The translations under genes and the position numbers were made by a program. 64,000 bases of DNA from CAYLJJ01 sp964384025 (GTDB lineage Bacteria > Myxococcota_A > Bradymonadia > UBA7976 > UBA1532): positions 1-64,000 of the forward strand of contig CAYLJJ010000003.1 in the NCBI GenBank assembly GCA_964384025.1. Reading direction: 5' to 3'. Every line of letters starts with the position of its first letter. The first letter of the stretch is position 1. Of this stretch, positions 18,560 through 26,634 are shown piece after piece. The notes beneath the pieces are model-generated. The model did not search any database. It saw nothing but the letters and a program-made list of their open reading frames with translations, and was not told where the DNA came from.

Positions 18560-19508
18560 ATTCCCAATCCATCTTCTTACCACGCCGCTCGACGTTGATG
18601 TTGAGATCGCGGGCATTCTCCAGTTGTTCTAAGAGCTTGAGAGCCTTATTGGGGCTGTTTAGCTCCTCACCATTGACCCCCATCAGGACATCCCCTCGTC
18701 GCAAACCTAGGTGGTAGTAGAGGCTGTTACTCTTAACTCTCGCGACCTTAAAGCCCATCTGTTTGCCGTTTTTATAGTGAGGAACCACCCGTGCTTGACG
18801 AGAGAGCTTACCCAGATCGGCGAGCTGCTCATCCAGCATCGCCTTATCGACTCGGTGGCGATTTTCTCCCGTTTTCACGATCCCATCCTTGATATTTTTT
18901 GAGGCGGATGCTTTAGAGCCCTTAGAACGCCCGGACCTGCCCCCTCTTGAGGGTTTGTGTCCTCGTCCTGCTCGAGCAGCCTTCTGGCCCAGCTGGAGGC
19001 ACTCATAGCGTCCCCCTTTGAGCAGGACCGCTCGCTCTCGATAAACAGCGATCAGGCTGGCCCCCTCCTCGATCTCTTCATCGATCCCTCGCAGACGAGA
19101 GCCCTGACGACCTTCGCGGAAGATACCAACCGACTGTTCAGGGGGATCAAGCACAAGGGTGGCGACGAGGGAGAGTGAGGACTTGGCCTCCTCACAGTCA
19201 TCATAGGGGCCTGGGAGCTGACCGCCTGGGCGCAAATCTTCGCCATCTCCTTCAGCGATCCCAGCGTCAGAATCCTCAGGAGGGTTGGCGTTAAAGAGGT
19301 TGCGCCCGCTGATCTGAGCAGCCATCGCGCGACCCCCCTTGGAGCTGATCTGCTCTTTGCTCTGCAGCTGCTCCTCCTTAAATTGGCTGGGGAGGCTGAG
19401 GATCTCTCCCGCAAGGAGGTTGTTGAAGGTCTTGGCCAAGAGAAAGGCAAAGACTCCCAGGATCAGGAGATTGATCAACCACCAGTTTCGATTGAAGAGT
19501 CTATCCAT
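18546..19508 (-). CDS. gspC: Type II secretion system inner-membrane protein GspC (PDZ type)
   Basis: Bitopic inner-membrane protein that links the type II secretion platform to the outer-membrane secretin. The 320 residues show an N-terminal membrane helix (about 9-28), a periplasmic homology region (about 65-170: GRNLFNANPP, SLSLVATLVLDPPEQSVGIF, IAVYRERAVLL), a Lys/Arg/Ser/Gly-rich linker (about 178-210) and a C-terminal PDZ domain (about 240-318: GFKVARVKSNSLYYHLGLRRGDVL is the core; the carboxylate loop is YYHLGL). No other gsp gene lies in the window, so the gene is separated from the main cluster. The long basic linker is unusual for GspC. It converges on the glycosyltransferase with a 14-base overlap. 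Confidence 0.85.
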   Translation of the reverse strand: MDRLFNRNWWLINLLILGVFAFLLAKTFNNLLAGEILSLPSQFKEEQLQSKEQISSKGGRAMAAQISGRNLFNANPPEDSDAGIAEGDGEDLRPGGQLPGPYDDCEEAKSSLSLVATLVLDPPEQSVGIFREGRQGSRLRGIDEEIEEGASLIAVYRERAVLLKGGRYECLQLGQKAARAGRGHKPSRGGRSGRSKGSKASASKNIKDGIVKTGENRHRVDKAMLDEQLADLGKLSRQARVVPHYKNGKQMGFKVARVKSNSLYYHLGLRRGDVLMGVNGEELNSPNKALKLLEQLENARDLNINVERRGKKMDWEFNIR

Positions 19509-19687
19509 ATTGTGCTCCAGGCCGTTTGAGCGCTCGGGCCATATCAGGGGGTGTGCTCTAGGTCAACGTGCTGCGCCCTCGATTTCATCCCTCTTGACCT
19601 CAGCCTTTGAGATCTCCTCGTCACAGATGAAGGTTATCTTGATCGCTCAGCTGTAGAGCGGATCTCAGGGGCTGGGCTCAAGCCTCC

Positions 19688-21235
19688 TCATGGTTGATTT
19701 TTATCAGAGATCTTTTGCCAGCAGCCCCACCAAGGAGGCTTAAGATCGGGGATCTTCCAGCTTTTCCACTCATAGCCTCGCTGCTTCCAAGTCTTTCGCT
19801 CTCCTCTGCCCTTCCTGAGGGGTCGCTTAGCCATGGAGGGGTGATAGATCATGTAATCCACCTCCTTCTCCAACAGATATTTTAGAGGGGCGCTCTTGGT
19901 GTGCCCAGGGCGGTTCCCACGGGCAGGTATGTTGTGGGCCAGATACTCATCATTGAGAGCCAAGATATCTACGGTATAGAGCCGGGAGTAGTAGGGGATG
20001 ATCCCCGCTGCGGTGATGGCGATGGAGCTGTCAGCTTCGGCGTGCTCTCCCAGCCAACGCCCGATCGCGCTGCACTGCTCTGCGAATAGATTGAGCCAGC
20101 CGATGGAGTCGACTCCACCCTGAGAGCCCACCTTGAGGGCCTCTCGATCCACCCGCACGATATGAGCGCCCAAAAGCAGGCTCAGGAGCAGCGCGGCCAA
20201 GCTTAGCCGCAGCCGACTCAGCCCTGTTTCTTGGAACCTCTCTACCAAACCTCGAATACCTTGGGCGGCCAGGAGAGCGAGGGCGGGCATGATCGGGACA
20301 AAGAAGCGATGCAGAGCCATAAAATCGCCGCCGACGCGGATCACATGGAAGCAGAGGGCCAGGAGATAGAGGAGGAGAAGGGAGAGTAGGCGCCCCTCTT
20401 TGCCTGCAGGGAGGCGAGGGCGAACGACCAGGAGCCCAGGCAGGATCCAGAGCTGATGAGCGCTGACCCAAGACCAAAAATAGTTGAAGCCGGGCTTCCA
20501 GAAGGAGCGAGCTCCTGTCTTGACATAGTAGGTGTTGGGGAAGGGCCAGCCGTAATAGATCCAGCGCCAGGCGTAGTAGGGGCCAAAGAGAGAGAGAAAA
20601 CCCACACCCCAAATCCAGTCTCGTCGCTCAGGCCAGCGTCGTTGGATGATCAGCTCGATCAGGCGGTGGAGGCCGGTCAGGCCAAAGAAGAGCATTCCCT
20701 CAGGGCGCGCCATCGCTGAGAGGGCAAAGAGGAGCCCCGAGAGGGGGTAGCGCTTCTCTCTCTCCAAGAGATACTCAGTCCAAGCCAGGGTGGTCAGGAA
20801 GGTGAAGAGTTGTGTCTCCAGCCCTCCTGTAGACCAGCAAGCGTAAGCGGGCGCGATAGCCAAAAGGAGGGCGGGGAGAAGGTCCCAGAGGCTGCGCCCA
20901 GAGAGGCGCCCAGAGAAGCGAGCCAGCACCCCCAAGCTTCCCAAACCAAAGAGGATCCCCAGGGCCTTGCTCCAGAACACGGGCTCTTGACCCAAGGCCA
21001 TCACCCCCGCCATCAAGATTGTCCAGAGGAAGTTGGTGTAGCCCTCTACCCGCTCTCCCAGGTTAAAGACCAGCTCTCCATGACGCTGTAGGTTGTCGGC
21101 GTAGCGAAAAGAGATAAAGGCGTCGTCGTTGATGAAGTTAAAGAGGAGGGCGTGGCCCAGGAGGAGACCAGAGATCAACGCCAGCCCCAGCCAACGGATC
21201 ATCTTAGGCGACATTTTGGTCTCATCTGCCTTCAA
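19688..21235 (-). CDS. GT-C-fold integral membrane glycosyltransferase (GT39/AftB-like)
   Basis: Polyprenyl-phosphate-sugar-dependent transferase acting on the periplasmic face. The 515 residues have 10 or more hydrophobic helices and a first periplasmic loop with NDDAFISFRYADNL, in which the Asp pair is the GT-C catalytic/metal motif, then VFNLGERVEGYTNFLW. That combination is like the arabinofuranosyltransferase AftB group and related GT39 proteins. The C-terminal about 120 residues are a soluble periplasmic domain (from about 385: SSIAITAAGIIPYYSR). Start at 21235 is the first ATG; later Met codons at residues 8 and 12 are possible. It shares the region with the GT2 protein; donor and acceptor are unknown. 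Confidence 0.85.
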   Translation of the reverse strand: MKADETKMSPKMIRWLGLALISGLLLGHALLFNFINDDAFISFRYADNLQRHGELVFNLGERVEGYTNFLWTILMAGVMALGQEPVFWSKALGILFGLGSLGVLARFSGRLSGRSLWDLLPALLLAIAPAYACWSTGGLETQLFTFLTTLAWTEYLLEREKRYPLSGLLFALSAMARPEGMLFFGLTGLHRLIELIIQRRWPERRDWIWGVGFLSLFGPYYAWRWIYYGWPFPNTYYVKTGARSFWKPGFNYFWSWVSAHQLWILPGLLVVRPRLPAGKEGRLLSLLLLYLLALCFHVIRVGGDFMALHRFFVPIMPALALLAAQGIRGLVERFQETGLSRLRLSLAALLLSLLLGAHIVRVDREALKVGSQGGVDSIGWLNLFAEQCSAIGRWLGEHAEADSSIAITAAGIIPYYSRLYTVDILALNDEYLAHNIPARGNRPGHTKSAPLKYLLEKEVDYMIYHPSMAKRPLRKGRGERKTWKQRGYEWKSWKIPDLKPPWWGCWQKISDKNQP

Positions 21236-21283
21236 CTCAGAGCTCCAAGGTGATTGAGGGGCAGGAGAGTATCGAACTGCCGC

Positions 21284-21481
21284 TTAGGGCGCCAGCGGGG
21301 CGCTCTTCAGAGCCTCGCTTAGATCGCGCCAAGGAAAGATTGGGGCTCTCTTTGCGTTGTTGAAGCTGGGGTAGAAAATGGTCACTTTTCCCGCTTTATC
21401 GGCAGCTGCCCTCAGCTTCAGGTAGCGGATGTCGAGATCTCCAATCTCACTATCCCCCTGCTGTTTGAGCAGCCCTGATAT
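21284..21481 (-). pseudogene. Possible C-terminal gene remnant
   Basis: The minus strand between the GT-C gene and the radical SAM gene holds 65 open codons ending in TAA (21284-21286), with a coding-like composition: segments DLDIRYLKLRAAADKAGKV and VTIFYPSFNNAKRAPIFPW. An in-frame TAG lies four codons before its start and no good start codon or ribosome site precedes it. It could be the tail of a gene removed by rearrangement, a short protein using a rare start, or chance. I do not recognise the sequence. Confidence 0.3.
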
Positions 21482-21490
21482 CCTCTCTCT

Positions 21491-22363
21491 ATGAACTATA
21501 TCCCTCCCATCTTTCGCCCCCCGAGTGAAGCCCGCAGTCTGCTCCTACAGGTCACAGTGGGCTGCAGCCATAACCGCTGTCACTTCTGCGCCATGTATCG
21601 AGAGAAGCGCTTTCGTGTGAAGCCGATGGCGCAGATTGAAGCGGACATCAGAGAGGCCGCCCAAGGCCCTCAACTCCCACGCCTCTTTCTCTGCGATGGA
21701 GACGCTCTGATCTTAAAGATGGAGCGCTTGATGCCCATCTTGAAAGAGATTCGCAAGCAGCTACCCTGGGTGGAGCGCGTGAGCTGCTATGGAGACACTC
21801 GCAGCCTAGCTCGCAAATCCTCAGCGGATCTTAAAGCGCTGCGGGCGGCGGGCTTGGGGATGGTCTATCACGGCTTGGAATCGGGAGATGATGAGGTTCT
21901 ACGGCGAGTTGAGAAGGGCGGCACAGCGGCGGAGGCCCTGAAAATGGCCCAAGCCCTAAAAATGGCAGGCATTCAGCACTCTGTGATCCTGCTCTTGGGC
22001 TTGGGCGGTGTAGAGCGCAGCCTGGAGCATGCTCAGGCCACAGCAGCCTTACTGAGCCAGATGGATCCGCCCTATGTGGGCGCCCTGACCCTGACGCTTA
22101 TCCCAGGGACCCCGCTCTTTGAGGAGGAGCAGGCGGGGCGCTTTCAGCTCCCAGATAAATTTGGGCTCTTGGAGGAGATGAGGATCTTGCTGGCGGAGTC
22201 CAAACTGAGCGCTTGCCGCTTCTCCTCGAACCACGCCAGTAACTATCTACCGATGAGAGCGCAGCTCCCTCAGGATAGAGAGCTGCTTCTCAACCGCCTG
22301 GATGCGGTCTTAGAGAGCCGCGACGAACATCGTTTAAAGCCTGAGTGGATGCGAGGGCTCTGA
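21491..22363 (+). CDS. Radical SAM protein of the CX4CX2C type
   Basis: Radical S-adenosylmethionine enzyme of unknown substrate. The cluster motif is GCSHNRCHFCAMYREKRFR (about residues 21-39), with cysteines spaced C-x4-C-x2-C rather than the classical C-x3-C-x2-C; this variant with FCxMYxxKxF is known for one COG1032-like radical SAM group. A core with FLCDGDALIL (about 72-81), the strand GMVYHGLESGDDEVL (about 122-136) and LTLTLIPGTPLFEEE (about 197-211) follows, as in Elp3/HemN-like folds. The length is 290 residues with no extra cobalamin or iron-sulfur domain. The ribosome site is weak. No partner genes indicate a pathway; it may be transcribed with the VWA lipoprotein downstream. Confidence 0.87.
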   Translation: MNYIPPIFRPPSEARSLLLQVTVGCSHNRCHFCAMYREKRFRVKPMAQIEADIREAAQGPQLPRLFLCDGDALILKMERLMPILKEIRKQLPWVERVSCYGDTRSLARKSSADLKALRAAGLGMVYHGLESGDDEVLRRVEKGGTAAEALKMAQALKMAGIQHSVILLLGLGGVERSLEHAQATAALLSQMDPPYVGALTLTLIPGTPLFEEEQAGRFQLPDKFGLLEEMRILLAESKLSACRFSSNHASNYLPMRAQLPQDRELLLNRLDAVLESRDEHRLKPEWMRGL

Positions 22364-22437
22364 GCCTCTCGATGCTCATTGGAATAAAATTCAGCCCTCA
22401 AGCGACTCTGGCTGCCGCTATACTCCTGGAGGTTCTA

Positions 22438-23343
22438 ATGTCCCGCTTTTTTCTGTACTCAGCGTTTAGTCTTACTCTCCTCCTCTCCCTTGGTTGTGGA
22501 GAGCTGGGCGATCCAGAAAACAGCTTCATCGATCAAGTTCAGGTGATGCAGATCACGCTCAATCAAGAGCAGGCGATCATCAATCTGACGATCACTGATG
22601 CAGAGGGCCAGCCGGTGACAGGCTTGGGCGTCGAGGAGATCAGCTTACTTGAGCCTTCAGGGGCCAAGCTAAAGAGCATCACCGCCCTCAATATGAGTTC
22701 CAGCTTTGTAGGCAGCAGTAAGCGCATCGCTCTGGCGACCTCGGTGGATATGTCTGGCTCCATCGGAGCCGACACCCGTCGCAAGATCGGCAGCACCCTG
22801 GAGAGCTTTTATAAGCACCTCGCGGGGCCTTTCTTAGCAGAGTTGATCCACTTCGCAGAGAGGGCCGCTGTGACCCAAAGTTTTACAGACGACATCGACG
22901 CTCTGGCCGAGGCTGCTGTATCAGAGCCAGACTTGGGAGGCTCCACCGCCTTCTTTGACGGCATCATGTTGGCGATCCAAGAGACAGAGAAACAACAGGC
23001 CGATTATCGCGCTGTGATGGTGATCTCCGATGCCCTGGACAACAGCAGTAAGTCTGATGAAGAGGCTGTGCTTGCTGCCGCGAACGCAGCCTCTCTACCC
23101 ATCTTCTCCATCGGTGTGGGCCGCGCTGACATCAAGTTGGTGCGTCGCTTGGGCAACCGCAGCGATGGCTTCTACGCCTACACCCCCGAGGTTGATGATC
23201 TCCCCACCATTGTTGCTCAGATGACCAACATCTTAGAGAACACCTATCAGATCGCCATTGACGGGGTCAGCTCAGGCCAGGTCTTGAAGCTGGCTGTCGA
23301 TCTCAAGGGAGAGCGCCGTGAGGTCTCTGCTGAGATCCCCTGA
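22438..23343 (+). CDS. VWA-domain lipoprotein
   Basis: A 301-residue exported lipoprotein. The signal peptide ends in LLSLGC (Cys at about residue 19). A short beta-rich region (about 30-90) with QEQAIINLTITDAEGQPV precedes a von Willebrand A domain (about 97-275). Its metal-ion-dependent adhesion site is intact: DMSGS (about 103-107), the threonine/serine region GGSTAFFDG, and VISDALDNSS. The ATG at 22438 has GGAGG six to seven bases upstream and is chosen over an upstream start inside the radical SAM gene. VWA lipoproteins often bind proteins at the cell surface; the ligand is unknown. An apparently independent unit begins after it. Confidence 0.9.
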   Translation: MSRFFLYSAFSLTLLLSLGCGELGDPENSFIDQVQVMQITLNQEQAIINLTITDAEGQPVTGLGVEEISLLEPSGAKLKSITALNMSSSFVGSSKRIALATSVDMSGSIGADTRRKIGSTLESFYKHLAGPFLAELIHFAERAAVTQSFTDDIDALAEAAVSEPDLGGSTAFFDGIMLAIQETEKQQADYRAVMVISDALDNSSKSDEEAVLAAANAASLPIFSIGVGRADIKLVRRLGNRSDGFYAYTPEVDDLPTIVAQMTNILENTYQIAIDGVSSGQVLKLAVDLKGERREVSAEIP

Positions 23344-23639
23344 GATCTTCACCGTCGCGCGTCCTGAAGTACCCATATTCAGCTGATTCTTAAATCCGGT
23401 GAGCCATATCAGGAGCTCTCCCAGACCCCAAATCCTCAGTGAAAACTGTTTCGGGTGGATGGTCAGTCGCGAGCAGCTTCGACTGCGCCAGAGCCTGCGC
23501 TCGGTATATATCGTATAGGAGGGTAAATAAGTGTTTTACATGGTTAATTTGATATGAACTTTGCGATGTGATGATTAGCAACTAAAAAAACAGTTGCAAT
23601 CAACTATGGCTTTAGTTAATAAGATTCCAGGAGCACATT
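23344..23639. promoter_or_regulatory. Intergenic region with operator-like inverted repeats and candidate promoter
   Basis: No gene is visible in these 296 bases. Immediately before the BlaI-type gene are two inverted repeats with the same half-site: GCAACT at 23578-23583 with AGTTGC at 23592-23597, and AACTA at 23602-23606 with TAGTT at 23613-23617. A possible -35 TTGCAA (23594-23599) lies 17 bases before a weak -10 TAATAA (23617-23622), so repressor bound at the repeats would cover the promoter. BlaI/MecI repressors are known to bind paired dyads and self-regulate. The half-site differs from the classical TACA/TGTA core, so the match is inference. AGGAG sits about eight bases before the ATG at 23640. 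Confidence 0.45.
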
Positions 23640-24032
23640 ATGACCCGCAAAGAAGCACACAAACTTTTGACGGAAGCTGAATTGGAGCTGATGCGAGTTC
23701 TCTGGGCGGGAGGACCTGCGACTGTGCGTGAGGTGATGGGGTGCTTGCCAGAAGGCCGCACCCCCGCCTACACCACAGTATCGACGGTCCTGCGCATCCT
23801 CGAAAGTAAAGGTTTTGTGGAGAGTGAGAAGGTCGGGCGCAGCCACCGATATGCAGCGGTTGAGGCCAAGGCGGGCTATGAGACTCGGAAACTGAGCCAC
23901 ATCCTCAGCGGCCTTTTTGAGGGCAGCCCCCTCTCTTTGATGCGTCGATTGGTATCCAGCCAGCCGATCTCCACCGAAGAGCTACGTGAGATGCAACGAC
24001 TGCTCGACGAGCATCTTGGCGACGACACATGA
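23640..24032 (+). CDS. blaI: BlaI/MecI-family transcriptional repressor
   Basis: Winged-helix repressor of 130 residues. The family pattern is clear: LTEAELELMRVLWAGGPATV (about 10-29), VREVMGCLP, then the recognition helix TPAYTTVSTVLRILESKGFV (about 42-61) and the wing VGRSHRYAAV. The C-terminal half would be the dimerisation part and includes the probable cleavage region, but no canonical Asn-Phe site stands out. In known systems BlaI dimers repress their own gene and an M56 sensor-protease gene until the sensor is triggered. Here the stop overlaps the M56 gene by four bases (ATGA), which fits that partnership. Two operator-like dyads lie upstream. Confidence 0.93.
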   Translation: MTRKEAHKLLTEAELELMRVLWAGGPATVREVMGCLPEGRTPAYTTVSTVLRILESKGFVESEKVGRSHRYAAVEAKAGYETRKLSHILSGLFEGSPLSLMRRLVSSQPISTEELREMQRLLDEHLGDDT

Positions 24033-25786
24033 CTGCCCTTGGGTGGTATGGCGCATCACAGTTGACCATATGGGCCGCTGCGATATTTGTGACCGTCCAA
24101 GCTAAGTGGACCCGAGATGCTTACGCTGCGCTCTGGGCGAGCCGGATGGCTCTCTGTTTCGCGTTGCTCGCGCCGGTGCTTATCGCCTGTATGCCTGTAG
24201 ACAGTTTTTGGCGACCTGACACCCAGGTTTGGTCTGCGCCAGTTGCATCTGGCGGTGCTGTGTTGAGCACAGTGGCCATTCCAAGCTTCAGCATCGAGTT
24301 GAGCAACGCTGATCTTCGCGGGATCAACTGGCTGGCCCTGGTTGGATTTGGTGGGGCTCTACTTTGGGTGCTTTACAGCTGTATCGCGTTGGGGCTGCGC
24401 TTACGACGCCTGACTCCTTGGCGTCGACTGGGGCGCGTGGAGCTGTCCTTTTGTTCGCACGCTGGGGGGGCATTTGCTGCTTGGTGGCCAGGTCGCATCA
24501 TCGTTGCTCTCGATGCTGAGACCATCGCCCACAGAGATGATCGTCTCATCGCTGTCCGCCATGAGTTGCAGCATCACCGGCATCTAGATCCTGCCTTTGC
24601 ATGGCTCTGGTTGGGGCTCCGAGCTGCGTTTTGGTGGAATCCGGCGGTGCATTGGTTGGCGCATCAGATGAGTGAGCTTGAAGAGATGGCGGTTGATGCA
24701 GCCTTGGTGTGTCGCGGCGTCGATGCGAAGAGATATGGCGAGAGTTTGTTGAGAGCGGCAACTCGAGTGGCCGCCAAACCACGACTTTCTAGAGGATTTA
24801 AAGACCGTGGATATCTACTCACCAGGAGGATCGAGATGTTGACTCAAACAGGAAAACGCCAGAGCGTGCTTTGGGGAGCTTTGGTGGCGGCTCTGTTGAC
24901 CACAGCTGCAGCCTGGGCTGCTGATTCGGTGCACACCCGAGAGGTTGATGAAGACCTGGCCGAGCAGGCGATGGAAAGTCTTGAAGCGGCTGGCTGGGAT
25001 GTGCACAGTTCAACCACGCGAGCGGTTTTGGCAGAACTCGTGGAGGGTCGAGCGGGACGCCAATTTGCGCGTGGCGCCATCGCGGCTGCACCTGAATATG
25101 AAGCGATCATCGGCGTGGCGTTGAATGACTATAACTTGCCTCAGTTTCTCCGGGCGGTGCCCTTTATCGAATCTGGCTACCAGAACCTGGGTGCAGAGGG
25201 CGGACAAAGCATGGCCCCAGGGCGCGGGGGTCGCGGGATCTGGATGTTCATTCCCCAAACTGCTCGGCACTACGGGTTGGAGGTGAGTGATGAGATCGAC
25301 CAACGCCTTGATATCAAAGAGGAGACCGATGCAGCGATGCGATTGCTGCAAGATTTATATGCTGAGTTCGGCGATTGGGGCCTCGCTCTGGCAGGCTACA
25401 ACCAAGGTGCCAAAGCAGTACGCGTAGCGATTAAGCAGGGTGGCACTGTTGATATATTCAAACTTATCGAAGCTGGTCTACTCAATGAATATGCGGCCCG
25501 GGTGGCTGCAGCCGCCATCTTATTAGAGGCCCCAGAGCTGCTCGGAGAGAGTCCAGCTGAACGCCGCTTGACAGTTCATCTGATCGACGCTGATCTGAAC
25601 GAGACCCTGCAGTTGTTGGCCGAGCAGGCTGATATGGATCTGGTGTTTAAGGGTCAGTTCAAAAGCAAGGTCTCGATCTCGGTCAAGGATGCTGAGTGGC
25701 AGAGCGTGCTTGATCTCATCCTCAAGCACACCTCACTGAAGGCGGAACAGTCTGGTTCAAAGCTGATCATCTATTCCGAGAAGTAG
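24029..25786 (+). CDS. M56 (BlaR1-like) metallopeptidase fused to lytic transglycosylase and STN-like domains
   Basis: A 585-residue membrane protein. The N-terminal half has membrane helices at about 8-25, 38-58 and 101-123 and the M56 zinc motif HELQH (178-182) followed by ELEEMAVDAALV (about 216-227) with the third ligand. A fourth helix is at about 280-298. Beyond it, on the periplasmic side, BlaR1 would carry a penicillin-binding sensor; here there is a MltD-like lytic transglycosylase domain with catalytic Glu381 (VPFIESGYQ), GRGIWMFIPQTARHYGL and LALAGYNQGA, then an STN/secretin-N-like domain (about 513-583: LTVHLIDADLNETLQLLAEQ). It overlaps the BlaI-type gene. I infer a cell-wall-sensing or wall-remodelling device whose protease half inactivates the repressor. 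Leu TTG and Arg CGC/CGA codons look more frequent than in neighbours, a possible sign of transfer. Confidence 0.88.
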   Translation: MTALGWYGASQLTIWAAAIFVTVQAKWTRDAYAALWASRMALCFALLAPVLIACMPVDSFWRPDTQVWSAPVASGGAVLSTVAIPSFSIELSNADLRGINWLALVGFGGALLWVLYSCIALGLRLRRLTPWRRLGRVELSFCSHAGGAFAAWWPGRIIVALDAETIAHRDDRLIAVRHELQHHRHLDPAFAWLWLGLRAAFWWNPAVHWLAHQMSELEEMAVDAALVCRGVDAKRYGESLLRAATRVAAKPRLSRGFKDRGYLLTRRIEMLTQTGKRQSVLWGALVAALLTTAAAWAADSVHTREVDEDLAEQAMESLEAAGWDVHSSTTRAVLAELVEGRAGRQFARGAIAAAPEYEAIIGVALNDYNLPQFLRAVPFIESGYQNLGAEGGQSMAPGRGGRGIWMFIPQTARHYGLEVSDEIDQRLDIKEETDAAMRLLQDLYAEFGDWGLALAGYNQGAKAVRVAIKQGGTVDIFKLIEAGLLNEYAARVAAAAILLEAPELLGESPAERRLTVHLIDADLNETLQLLAEQADMDLVFKGQFKSKVSISVKDAEWQSVLDLILKHTSLKAEQSGSKLIIYSEK

Positions 25787-25884
25787 AACAAAGGATTCCA
25801 GGCAACTCTAGCGATCTGCATCCACTTGATAAACTCAAACGCTCAGATGCACGAGCTTGTGAGTCAAATGATGCGTCTGTCTCT

Positions 25885-26034
25885 CCGCCCTATTTTGAAT
25901 TTCACAGCTACACCGATGAGGGCTTCTCTGTAACGATGTGGTGGATAGCCGAGTTGAGGTCAGGGCTACCGAGCTGGTCAGCCTTGAGGGCTATCAAGGA
26001 GCGCCGCCGCTGAGCCTGAGCCCTATAAAATTCG
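25885..26034 (+). pseudogene. Possible frameshifted gene remnant
   Basis: The 236 bases between the M56 gene and the convergent SLOG-like gene contain two short coding-like stretches in different plus frames: PPYFEFHSYTDEGFSV from 25885, and VVDSRVEVRATELVSLEGYQ from 25938. Joined by one frameshift they would read as a continuous beta-rich segment. No start, ribosome site or clean stop accompanies them. Remnant of a deleted gene or chance composition are both possible. Confidence 0.2.
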
Positions 26035-26634
26035 TAGCTCAGGGCGGGGCTCTAGGCTTTGGGCCAATTCATCCCCCACGCCCCCAAAGCCCCGGATGAT
26101 GCTGAGGACCTTCCCCATCTTCAGGGCCTTGAGAGACTCCTGGTGAGACTGCTTTCCTCCACCCAAGAGGAGAAAAGCATCACTGCTCCCAAGGAAGGCG
26201 GCGGACTCACTGCCATAGCGCTGGCCTATAGGGAGCAGATACTCCATATGGCCCACGGGGTAGGCCAGAGTCTGGGCGGGGGTCACTCCCATGGCTCGAA
26301 TCTCTAACTCCTGACAGAGGACATAGACCAACCGAAGGACCCCTCGATTCGTGGCTCCGCTGGAGACCATGAGTTTGGGACCCCAGCGCTCCTGTTCTTC
26401 TCGCAGGTGGATCTCTAGGCGGCGGTGAGCCTTCGCCTTCAGAGCCGTGTCTCGCCAGGGTCCAGCATAACCCATTACTCCCAGGACCCTGAGCCCCTGC
26501 TCCTCTTTAAGCTCTAGGAAGGCTTTTAGGCTCAGGAGCTGGGCTGAGGTCTTCCTCGCCCAGGCAGCCTCGATCTGAGCTTGGCTCCTGCGTTGGCGCT
26601 GTCGACGCCGATCTCGTCGCCCTGCGGCGCTCAT
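26023..26634 (-). CDS. Possible SLOG/LOG-fold nucleotide-binding protein
   Basis: A 203-residue protein with a basic, Arg-rich start (about 3-30) and a Rossmann-like core: LRVLGVMGYAGP (about 48-59), LMVSSGATNRGVLRLVYVLC (about 87-106), AMGVTPAQTLAY, then DAFLLLGGGKQSHQESLKALK (about 152-171) and IIRGFGGVGDEL. Strands ending in glycine-rich loops plus the S-G-A-T-N-x-G-V pattern resemble the SLOG (DprA/LOG) superfamily that binds nucleotides or cleaves them. The canonical LOG motif PGGxGTxxE is absent, so activity is uncertain. It overlaps the stop of the upstream secreted-protein gene by four bases (ATGA). Family placement is tentative. Confidence 0.7.
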   Translation of the reverse strand: MSAAGRRDRRRQRQRRSQAQIEAAWARKTSAQLLSLKAFLELKEEQGLRVLGVMGYAGPWRDTALKAKAHRRLEIHLREEQERWGPKLMVSSGATNRGVLRLVYVLCQELEIRAMGVTPAQTLAYPVGHMEYLLPIGQRYGSESAAFLGSSDAFLLLGGGKQSHQESLKALKMGKVLSIIRGFGGVGDELAQSLEPRPELRIL

